A stretch of 64,000 bases of DNA. Source: M0108 sp044228795. GTDB lineage: Bacteria > Pseudomonadota > Gammaproteobacteria > Chromatiales > Chromatiaceae. The position numbers and the translations under genes were made by a program. How positions within the stretch are numbered: position 1 is the first letter of the stretch; every line of letters begins with the position of its first letter. Under the pieces are notes generated by a model. The model had not been told where the DNA came from and did no database searches. It saw only the letters and a list, made by a program, of their open reading frames with translations. The DNA lies in NCBI GenBank assembly GCA_044228795.1, contig JBGAUE010000004.1, positions 128,302-192,301 on the forward strand, read 5' to 3'. Below, piece by piece: positions 18,156 through 25,101 of this stretch.

Positions 18156-18534
18156 GATTCTCCTGCCCTTCCAAGTCTTCGCAGAGAAGACGGGTGTGTC
18201 GCGCATCGTCGCGGAAACCCGCGAGGGCGCTTTCGGGCTCCTGCCGCACCGCCTCGATTGTGTGGCCGCGATCGCGCCGGGTATCCTGACCTACGAAACC
18301 GCAGCGGAAGGCGAGGTCTATGTGGCGGTGGATGAAGGGGTATTGGTCAAGACCGGCCCGGACGTGCTCGTTTCTTTGCGCCGTGCCTTGGCCGGAACCG
18401 ACCTCGGCCAGTTACACGAGGCAGTGGAACAGGAGTTCCTGACGCTGGACGAGCACGAGCAAAACGTGCGCTCGGTGTTGGCCAAGATGGAAAGCGGCCT
18501 GATCCGCCAGATGGTGACATTCCACAATGACTGA
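18145..18534 (+). CDS. atpC: N-type ATPase F1 subunit epsilon
   Basis: A 129-aa epsilon subunit that couples the rotor to F1. It has the N-terminal beta-sandwich domain (VSRIVAETREGAFGLLPHRLDCVAAIAPGILTY split across strands), and a C-terminal helical hairpin. The ATG overlaps the atpD stop by 11 bases, and the stop overlaps the next gene. In ordinary F-ATPase operons atpC comes last; second place is a marker of the N-type. Confidence 0.92.
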   Translation: MNLKILLPFQVFAEKTGVSRIVAETREGAFGLLPHRLDCVAAIAPGILTYETAAEGEVYVAVDEGVLVKTGPDVLVSLRRALAGTDLGQLHEAVEQEFLTLDEHEQNVRSVLAKMESGLIRQMVTFHND

Positions 18535-18871
18535 CAGCCCCGACAAGCCGACTGCCAAGCCAGCGTCGCTGTCACAGACCGTCGGCAGCAAGGCGACGCG
18601 CAAGCTCAAGGCCCAGCGCAACCCTTCGGCGGGGGTCTGGTTTGGCCTGGGCATGATGGGCCTGGTGGGCTGGTCGGTGGCGGTTCCGACACTGCTTGGT
18701 GCGGCGCTCGGGATCTGGCTGGACCGGCACTATCCGGGTGGACGTTCCTGGACGCTGGCGTTGCTGGTGGCCGGGCTGGCCATCGGCTGCTTCAACGCCT
18801 GGCATTGGATAGCCAAGGAAGAGCGGGCCATGCGCGAACCACCTGAGGATAAGGAGGATGGCGATGCCTGA
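18527..18871 (+). CDS. atpQ: N-type ATPase accessory subunit AtpQ (AtpI/AtpZ-like)
   Basis: A 114-aa protein with a basic N-terminal part (residues 1-40), two transmembrane helices (about 43-67 and 76-97, GLGMMGLVGWSVAVPTLLG and LALLVAGLAIGCFNAWHW) and an acidic tail. Position and topology match AtpQ, the AtpI-like protein found between atpC and atpR in N-ATPase operons, thought to assist assembly of the c ring. It overlaps atpC by eight bases. The name is assigned mainly by operon position. Confidence 0.8.
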   Translation: MTDSPDKPTAKPASLSQTVGSKATRKLKAQRNPSAGVWFGLGMMGLVGWSVAVPTLLGAALGIWLDRHYPGGRSWTLALLVAGLAIGCFNAWHWIAKEERAMREPPEDKEDGDA

Positions 18872-19202
18872 AACCCTGAGCTGGATGCTGGCGGCATTGG
18901 CGGGTCTGCTGCTTGGCGCGATCTTCTTCGGTGGTCTCTGGTGGACGGTGCGCCGAGGTCTGGCCTCGCGGCGACCGGCGTTTTGGTTCATCGTCAGCCT
19001 GCTGCTGCGCATGGGTATGGCCATGGCGGGCTTTTACTGGATAGCTCGTGAGATCGGTCACTCGGCGGGGCAACTAAGCTGGCAACCGCTGCTGCTGTGT
19101 CTGCTCGGCTTTGGGCTGGCCCGCCCGCTCGTGCTGTGGCTGTCCCGGCAGCGATCCCGACAGCCAACAAGTTCGGCAATGGAGGCGCACCATGCACCTT
19201 AG
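18864..19202 (+). CDS. atpR: N-type ATPase subunit AtpR
   Basis: A 112-aa protein with three hydrophobic helices (about 7-27, 39-60 and 70-92), including an Arg inside a membrane segment (LLLRMGMAMAGFYWI). AtpR is a small membrane protein found only in N-ATPase operons and proposed to interact with the c subunit glutamates. The ATG at 18864 is chosen because AAGGAGG lies six bases upstream; the ATG at 18858 directly abuts that site. It overlaps atpQ by eight bases and atpB by eleven. Confidence 0.8.
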   Translation: MPETLSWMLAALAGLLLGAIFFGGLWWTVRRGLASRRPAFWFIVSLLLRMGMAMAGFYWIAREIGHSAGQLSWQPLLLCLLGFGLARPLVLWLSRQRSRQPTSSAMEAHHAP

Positions 19203-19923
19203 TCCCGACGCGATCGTTTTCTGGCAGTTCGGCCTGATCAAACTCAATGCCACCATCCTTTACACCTGGGGGCTGATGGCGGTGCTGGCGGTCGGCTCGA
19301 TACTCGTCACCCGTCGGCTGTCCCGGGATCTGCAACGCTCGCGCTGGCAGAACCTGCTGGAAATCATCGTTACCACCCTCGAGAAGCAGATCGAAGAGGT
19401 AGGCCTGCGTCATCCGCGCAAGTATCTCGGCTTTCTCGGCACCCTGTTCCTGTTCGTCGCCCTGTCCGCACTCTTCACCCTGTTCCCCGGCTTCGAGCCG
19501 CCGACCGGTTCACTCTCGACCACGGCAGCCCTGGCGTTCTGTGTGTTGGTGGCCGTGCCGCTGTTCGGCATCGAAGGACGGGGCCTGGGCGCTTACCTCA
19601 AGTCCTACATGGAGCCGACCGTGATCATGCTGCCGTTCAACCTCATCAGCGAGGTCTCGCGCACGCTGGCCCTGGCGGTGCGCCTGTTCGGCAACATGAT
19701 GAGCGGGGCTATGATCATCGGCATCCTGCTCACCATCACACCGTTTCTATTCCCGATCGTTATGACGGTATTGGGCCTGCTCACCGGCATGGTGCAGGCC
19801 TACATCTTCTTCATTCTGGCCACGGTGTACATCGCGGCCGCCACGCAACTCACTGAACCCAAAACTGAACCGGAGCCCGAATCTGAGCCGGAGCCAGAGC
19901 CCGAAGCGGAGCTCCAACCATGA
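19192..19923 (+). CDS. atpB: N-type ATPase Fo subunit a
   Basis: The stator channel subunit (243 aa). It has the helix-4 motif LALAVRLFGNMMSGAMI with the essential Arg, and a C-terminal helix LGLLTGMVQAYIFFILATVYIA. The start at 19192 overlaps atpR and leads into HLSPDAIVFWQFGLIKLNATILYTW, typical of the N-type a subunit. After the last helix the protein ends with a ~22-residue Pro-Glu repeat (EPKTEPEPESEPEPEPEAE), absent from standard subunits a. Confidence 0.92.
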   Translation: MHLSPDAIVFWQFGLIKLNATILYTWGLMAVLAVGSILVTRRLSRDLQRSRWQNLLEIIVTTLEKQIEEVGLRHPRKYLGFLGTLFLFVALSALFTLFPGFEPPTGSLSTTAALAFCVLVAVPLFGIEGRGLGAYLKSYMEPTVIMLPFNLISEVSRTLALAVRLFGNMMSGAMIIGILLTITPFLFPIVMTVLGLLTGMVQAYIFFILATVYIAAATQLTEPKTEPEPESEPEPEPEAELQP

Positions 19924-19945
19924 ACCCATCCACAAAGGAAATACC

Positions 19946-20227
19946 ATGGACAGCATGACCCTCATCGCGGTGGCATCGATCATCACCGCCGGCCTGACCA
20001 TTGCCATCGGCGTTCTCGGCCCGTCGCTGGGCGAAGGCCGCGCGGTCGCCACCGCGCTGACCTCGCTGGCGCAGCAGCCGGACGCTTCCGCCACCATCAC
20101 CCGGACCCTTTTCGTCGGCTTGGCGATGATCGAGTCCACCGCCATCTACTGCTTCGTGGTCTCGATGATTCTCCTGTTCGCCAATCCCTTCTGGAATCAG
20201 GCCATCGCCCAGGTCGCCGGGAAATAG
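19946..20227 (+). CDS. atpE: N-type ATPase Fo subunit c
   Basis: A 93-aa two-helix rotor subunit. Helix 1 contains GPSLGEG with E30, and helix 2 contains AMIESTAIY with E63, S64, T65 and Y68. The EST..Y pattern is like sodium-binding c subunits, but the Gln of helix 1 in those proteins is replaced by Glu. Two facing glutamates are a feature of N-type c subunits; one studied N-type ring was reported proton-specific with 17 subunits, so ion choice here is open. The cytoplasmic loop QQPDA is normal. AAGGAA precedes the ATG. Confidence 0.93.
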   Translation: MDSMTLIAVASIITAGLTIAIGVLGPSLGEGRAVATALTSLAQQPDASATITRTLFVGLAMIESTAIYCFVVSMILLFANPFWNQAIAQVAGK

Positions 20228-20229
20228 CC

Positions 20230-21000
20230 ATGCTCATCGACTGGTTCACCGTCGGGGCGCAGTTGCTCAACTTTCTCATCCTGGTGTGGCTGCTGAAGCA
20301 CTTTCTCTACCGGCCCATCCTCGATGCCATCGACGCGCGGGAAAAACGCATCGCGGACGAACTCGCGGACGCCGATGCGAAGAAGGCGGAAGCGAAACAG
20401 GAGCGCGACGAGTTCCAGCACAAGAACGAGGCCTTCGAGCAACAGCGCTCTGCGCTCATGACCCAGGCCACCGAAGCGGCTGCGACCGAACGACAACGGC
20501 TGCTGGACGAAGCGCGCCAGGCGGCTGAGGCCTTGAGCGCCAAGCGCCAGGAGACCCTGCGCAACGAGGCCCAGAGCCTCAAGCAGGCCATCGGCCAGCG
20601 GACACGACAGGAGGTGTTTGCCATCGCCCGCAAGGCGCTGAGCGATCTCGCCTCGGCCAGTCTGGAAGAAGGCATAACGGAGGCGTTCCTGCGCCGCCTG
20701 CAGGAACTGGACGAGCCGGCCAGAAACAGTCTTGGCGAGTCGCTCAGGACGGCATCCGAGCCCGCGTTGGTACGCAGTGCCTTCGATCTGCCTGCACCGC
20801 AGAGGGCGGCAATACAAGACGCGCTCAACCGGACCTTCTCGGCGGACATCGCCCTGCGCTTCGAGACGGCGCCGGAGCCGATCGGCGGCATCGAACTGAC
20901 CACCAACGGCCAAAAGGTGGCGTGGAGCATCGACGGTTACCTGGCATCGCTCGAACACAGTGTCGATGAACTGGTGAAAGCACGCGCCAAACAGCCATGA
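20230..21000 (+). CDS. atpF: N-type ATPase Fo subunit b, with delta-like C-terminal part
   Basis: A 256-aa peripheral-stalk protein. Residues 1-25 form one membrane helix (WFTVGAQLLNFLILVWLLKHFLY, starting at residue 5), then a long charged coiled coil runs to about 150. The remaining ~100 residues (PAPQRAAIQDALNRTF, then PIGGIELTTNGQKVAWSIDGYL) resemble the C-terminal part of delta, which is otherwise missing from the operon. That explains the length against ~160 aa for ordinary b. It starts two bases after atpE and overlaps atpA by four. Confidence 0.9.
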   Translation: MLIDWFTVGAQLLNFLILVWLLKHFLYRPILDAIDAREKRIADELADADAKKAEAKQERDEFQHKNEAFEQQRSALMTQATEAAATERQRLLDEARQAAEALSAKRQETLRNEAQSLKQAIGQRTRQEVFAIARKALSDLASASLEEGITEAFLRRLQELDEPARNSLGESLRTASEPALVRSAFDLPAPQRAAIQDALNRTFSADIALRFETAPEPIGGIELTTNGQKVAWSIDGYLASLEHSVDELVKARAKQP

Positions 21001-22589
21001 CCACCGCGCCCACCCCTGTGCCCACTCCGGCACCCGATAGCCTCCAGGACGTCTTTGACAGTGCCTTCGCCGACCTGAGCCAGGCGCGCGAGGCCTACTC
21101 AGCGCAGCTACGGCCGCGCGAAGTTGGCACCCTCGTCAGCGTCTCCACCGGCATCGCCAAGGTTGCCGGCCTGCCCGGTGTGGGCTTCGAGGAGGTGTTG
21201 CGGTTTCCCGGTGACCTCTACGGCATTGCCTTTAACGTCGATGCTGACGAAATCGGTGTTGTCCTGCTCGGCGATTACTGGCGTTTGCAGGCCGGCGACG
21301 AAGTTGTGCGCATGGGCCATGTGGTGGACGTGCCGGTGGGGGAGGGCTTGATCGGACGCATCATCGACCCGATGGGGCGGCCTTTGGATGGCCAAGGCCC
21401 GGTGGCCTCCAGCGCGCGCCTGCCCATCGAGCGCCCGGCCGCGGCTATCATGGACCGTGCGCCGGTCACCGTGCCCTTGCAGACCGGTATCAAGGTCATC
21501 GATGCGCTCATCCCGGTCGGGCGCGGCCAGCGCGAGTTGATCCTCGGCGACCGCCAGACCGGCAAGACTGCGGTGGCACTCGACACCATCGTCAACCAGC
21601 GCGATAAAAACGTGCTGTGCGTCTATTGCGCCATCGGCCAGCGCGCCTCCGGCATGGCCAAGGTCATCGCCCGCCTGCGCGAAAAGGGTGCTATGGATTA
21701 CACCCTGGTTGTGGTCACCGAGGGCAACGACCCTCCCGGCCTGGCATACATCGCGCCCTACGCCGCGACCAGTATTGCCGAACACTTCATGGAACAGGGT
21801 CGCGACGTGCTGATCGTCTATGACGACCTCACCCACCACGCCCGCGCCTATCGCGAGCTATCGCTGCTGCTGCGCCGGCCGCCCGGGCGCGAGGCCTTCC
21901 CTGGCGACATCTTCTACATCCACTCGCGCCTGCTGGAGCGTGCCACCCATCTGCGCCCGGAACTCGGCGGCGGCTCCCTGACCGCCCTGCCCATCATCGA
22001 AACCGAGGCGCAGAACCTGTCCGCCTACATTCCGACCAACCTGATCTCCATCACCGACGGGCAGATCTACCTGTCGCCGTCGCTGTTCGAGCTGGGGGTG
22101 CTGCCCGCGGTGGATGTTGGCCAATCGGTCTCCCGCGTCGGCGGCAAGGCCCAGCGCATCGCCTATCGCACGGTGGCGGGGGACCTCAAGCTCGCCTACG
22201 CACAGTTCGAGGAGCTGGAGACCTTCTCCCGCTTTGGCGCCCGTCTGGATGAAGAGACCCGCAAGACCATCGAGCACGGGCGGCGCATCCGTGCCTGCCT
22301 CAAGCAGCCGGAATTCACCCCGGTCTCCGTTACCGCCCAGATCGCCATCCTGCTGTCTTTGACCGAGCGGCTCTTCGACCCGGTGCCGATGGCACGGATG
22401 ACGGAGGCCGAGCAGGCCGTGCGCGCGGCGGCGACGGCGATCCCGGCGCAGGTAGTTGGGCGTTTCGACAGCGCCGAAGGGCTGAGCGACGCGGATCGGG
22501 CCCTTATCGTCCGAATCGCCCGTGACGCGCTCGAACCCTTCCAGCTCAAGCCGGAGGCCGGGTCCGAACCCGGGACCGGGGAGGAATGA
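20997..22589 (+). CDS. atpA: N-type ATPase F1 subunit alpha
   Basis: The non-catalytic nucleotide-binding subunit, 530 aa. Walker A is GDRQTGKT with K190, and DVLIVYDDLTHHARAYRELSLLL contains Walker B and the alpha signature. PAVDVGQSVSRVGGKAQ is present. The N-terminus (VFDSAFADLSQAREAY) is longer and different from housekeeping alpha subunits, as usual for this type. ATGA overlap with atpF and with atpG suggests coupled translation throughout the operon. Confidence 0.93.
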   Translation: MTTAPTPVPTPAPDSLQDVFDSAFADLSQAREAYSAQLRPREVGTLVSVSTGIAKVAGLPGVGFEEVLRFPGDLYGIAFNVDADEIGVVLLGDYWRLQAGDEVVRMGHVVDVPVGEGLIGRIIDPMGRPLDGQGPVASSARLPIERPAAAIMDRAPVTVPLQTGIKVIDALIPVGRGQRELILGDRQTGKTAVALDTIVNQRDKNVLCVYCAIGQRASGMAKVIARLREKGAMDYTLVVVTEGNDPPGLAYIAPYAATSIAEHFMEQGRDVLIVYDDLTHHARAYRELSLLLRRPPGREAFPGDIFYIHSRLLERATHLRPELGGGSLTALPIIETEAQNLSAYIPTNLISITDGQIYLSPSLFELGVLPAVDVGQSVSRVGGKAQRIAYRTVAGDLKLAYAQFEELETFSRFGARLDEETRKTIEHGRRIRACLKQPEFTPVSVTAQIAILLSLTERLFDPVPMARMTEAEQAVRAAATAIPAQVVGRFDSAEGLSDADRALIVRIARDALEPFQLKPEAGSEPGTGEE

Positions 22590-23470
22590 GCGACACCACC
22601 GCCAGCCTGCGGCGCAAGATCGACAGCGCCGGCGATCTCCGCTCCGTGGTCCGCACCATGAAGGCCCTGGCCGCCTCGAACATCGGCCAATACGAGCAGT
22701 CGGTGCGCGCCCTGGCCGGCTATGCCCGCAGCGTGGAGCTGGGTTTGAGCATCTGTTTCCGAAAAAGCGGGGCGGCAGCGCCGACCGGGATCAAGATTCG
22801 GCCCGAGGCGGTGGTCCTGCGCGCGGTGGTCTTCGGCTCGGACCAGGGGCTGGTGGGCCGTTTCAACGATCGGGTGGCCGATTTTGCCCTCAAAGCCCTC
22901 GCGGCCCTGCCCGGCACACCTCGGATCTGGGCGGTCGGCGAGCGCGTCCATGCCCGCCTGGCGGACGCGGGTCTGCCGTTGGCTGGGCTCTTCACCGTGC
23001 CCAACTCCGTCCAGGCCATTACCCCGCTGGTCGGACAGATCCTCGTGGAGAACGAGACGCGCCCCGACCCGGGCGCCATCACCGAGCTCCACCTCTTCTA
23101 CAACCGCCCCACCTCGGGCGCGATCTATGAGCCGATCCAGCAGCGGCTGTTACCCCTGGATCAAACCTGGCGCCGCGAGCTCACCGAAGCGCCTTGGCCG
23201 ACGCAGAACCTGCCCGAGATCGTGGGCGGGGACGACATCACCTTGCGGGCGCTCATCCGCGAGTATCTCTTTGTGTCGCTGTTCCGGGCCTGCGCCGAGT
23301 CCCTCGCAAGCGAAAACGCCAGCCGCCTGGCGGCGATGCAGCGCGCCGATAAGAACATCGACGAGCTGCTGGAAGACCTGAACGGGACCTTCCACCGTTT
23401 GCGCCAAAGCGGCATCGACGAAGAACTGTTCGACGTGATTTCTGGCTTCGAGGCATTGGCTGGGTCTTGA
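22586..23470 (+). CDS. atpG: N-type ATPase F1 subunit gamma
   Basis: The rotor shaft subunit, 294 aa. The N-terminal coiled coil (LRRKIDSAGDLRSVVRTMKALAASNI) and the C-terminal helix (SENASRLAAMQRADKNIDELLEDL) are both clear. It is the last gene of the operon, overlapping atpA by four bases. There is no atpH (delta), consistent with the fused b subunit. The following DNA is degenerate. Confidence 0.92.
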   Translation: MSDTTASLRRKIDSAGDLRSVVRTMKALAASNIGQYEQSVRALAGYARSVELGLSICFRKSGAAAPTGIKIRPEAVVLRAVVFGSDQGLVGRFNDRVADFALKALAALPGTPRIWAVGERVHARLADAGLPLAGLFTVPNSVQAITPLVGQILVENETRPDPGAITELHLFYNRPTSGAIYEPIQQRLLPLDQTWRRELTEAPWPTQNLPEIVGGDDITLRALIREYLFVSLFRACAESLASENASRLAAMQRADKNIDELLEDLNGTFHRLRQSGIDEELFDVISGFEALAGS

Positions 23471-23744
23471 CGACGACCGGGAGGACCGAGATGAAGATCA
23501 AAGCGAAAGGTCTGATGCAGAAAGGCTCGGCCAGTTGACCCACGTTTGTCTGGCTGGTTCTCATGGAGAGAGGAAAGAGCCTCGGAGCACTGCGCCAGAC
23601 CAAGGGCGGGCTCCTTACGTACGAGCGCCCCATCGACAAGCACGGCCAGGACATGCCGGAACTGGCGGATAGTCTTGGATCTGATCGCAGGCAAATCGTG
23701 AACCGTTGCAAACGCCGCCGCTGGACAGGCCCGGAGGCATCTTG
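23471..23744. other. degenerate segment after atpG with possible phosphoketolase scrap
   Basis: No intact gene was recognised. A short frame at 23626-23670 reads ERPIDKHGQDMPEL, very close to the phosphoketolase C-terminal motif (compare KPYIDKHHRDLPEI in the remnant at 14.9 kb), but the flanking residues do not match. A tiny 15-codon ORF (23491-23538) behind GGGAGG is probably not a gene. Confidence 0.4.
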
Positions 23745-24495
23745 ACCTTCTTTTCCCGAGTCAGCGTCCGTTGGAATTGCTGGTAGTGGCACAAAGGCGC
23801 CTCTCTCGATTGACGTCAGTGCGGTGGGCTTGCTGCTGCTGAAGGAAGTGGGGGGAGCCCCGGTGCTGGGGCTGGCGGCGGGAATCGTGACCTACCGGAT
23901 GCTCAAGCGGGTCGACAACTACCAGGTGGAAGTCCTGCTCACGATTGCCCTGGTTATGGGGCTCTACTCCATGGCGGACGCCTTGCACCTTTCTGCCCCA
24001 ATTGCCGTCGTGGTCGCGGGGCTGTTTGTGGGCAATCAGGGGCGAACATTCGCCATGACGGAAAAGACGCGGGAACACGTCGACACCTTCTGGGAGTTGG
24101 TCGACGAAATTCTTAACGTCGTTCTCTTTCTCTTGATCGGCCTTGAGCTTCTTGTGCTCCCAATCGAACGTGGGTGGCTGGTAGCCAGTATCCTCGCAAT
24201 TCCCATTGTGTTGACGGCCCGCTGGCTAAGTGTCGCTGGAATCATCGGGCCGCTCAGTTGGGTAACAGCGCAGTCGAAAGGAGCGATTCCAATCCTCACC
24301 TGGGGCGGATTGCGCGGCGGCATCTCGGTAGCCATGGCGCTGTCGATCCCACCTAATGACTCGCGCAATCTGGTGCTGACCCTCACCTACTTTGTGGTGG
24401 TGTTCTCGATCCTTGTCCAGATCTTGACAGTGGGCCGGGTGATCCGGATGAACGGCTACCCACAGGCGACCCCGCAGTCTTCTGCAGGGCGGTGA
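23745..24495 (+). pseudogene. CPA1 (NhaP-type) Na+/H+ antiporter, 5'-truncated
   Basis: The frame is open from about 23745 and encodes the C-terminal half of a cation:proton antiporter: VGLLLLKEVGGAPVLGLAAG, SAPIAVVVAGLFVGNQGR, TFWELVDEILNVVLFLLIGLE split over two helices, and TWGGLRGGISVAMALSIP. About 240 residues remain of the expected ~410. The N-terminal helices with the ion-binding Asp pair are missing and there is no start codon with a ribosome-binding site at the truncation. It is probably non-functional. Its position next to a sodium- or proton-coupled ATPase suggests the two once formed an ion-homeostasis unit. Confidence 0.8.
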
Positions 24496-24588
24496 TGCCG
24501 TCGCGGACATGATCCGGACGACAAGAGCTCGAAAGGAGGCCGTCGCGAGGCGCCTGCCCATAGCGCAAATATCAGAGAGGAAGTAACC

Positions 24589-24663
24589 ATGCTTATGACC
24601 TTTTCTTGCCCAGCCTACGCAAACATTACGATGTTCGGCGACGCGGCAGTGCGGTACGCGTAG
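24589..24663 (+). pseudogene. DUF1840 N-terminal stub
   Basis: A 24-codon ORF with a good leader (GAGAGGAAG upstream of ATG) encodes MLMTFSCPAYANITMFGDAA and then VRYA before a TAG. This matches the N-terminus of DUF1840 proteins (pattern MLVTF...A..ITMFGD.A), normally ~100 aa. The body of the gene is missing downstream. Likely a deletion remnant. Confidence 0.6.
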
Positions 24664-24788
24664 TTCCCAGGAGACCCAGGCCGCCGAAAAGCGCTTGCGT
24701 GCCGGCCTGACCTCACCCATATTCCTAGGCAGTCACCGGGCCTTGGCGCGGTGCCATCCGATCAACCCCTGACCTGGAGTCATACCCC

Positions 24789-25088
24789 ATGGCGAACGAA
24801 GGCTATCACGAACCTGTCACGGAACTTTCCGAGGCTACCCGCGACATGCATCGCGCCATCATCTCTCTGATGGAGGAACTGGAGGCCGTTGATTGGTACA
24901 ACCAGCGCGTGGATGCCTGCACGGACAGCGAACTTCAGGCCATCCTGGCCCACAACCGCGACGAGGAAAAGGAACACGCCGCTATGGTGTTGGAGTGGAT
25001 CCGGCGTCAGGACCCAGCCTTTGATCACGAATTGCGCGATTACCTTTTCTCTGACAAGCCCATCGCTCACAAGCAGGTGGGGCATTAG
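24789..25088 (+). CDS. encapsulated-ferritin-like (EncFtn) protein
   Basis: A 99-aa two-helix protein. MEELEAVDWYNQRVDA and ILAHNRDEEKEHAAMVLEW are the signature helices of EncFtn, the half-ferritin that forms a decamer of dimers with ferroxidase sites at the dimer interface. Expected iron ligands correspond to E30, E60 and H63. In characterised systems the protein carries a C-terminal targeting peptide and sits next to an encapsulin shell gene. Here the chain ends PIAHKQVGH without an obvious targeting peptide, and the next gene is a convergent peptidase. It may act free in the cytosol or with a shell encoded elsewhere. Confidence 0.8.
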   Translation: MANEGYHEPVTELSEATRDMHRAIISLMEELEAVDWYNQRVDACTDSELQAILAHNRDEEKEHAAMVLEWIRRQDPAFDHELRDYLFSDKPIAHKQVGH

Positions 25089-25101
25089 GCCCCGGTTGCG
25101 G

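Noticed and set aside
23491..23538. 15-codon ORF after atpG with a good ribosome-binding site
   Set aside because: Too short, no homology, and located in degenerate sequence.
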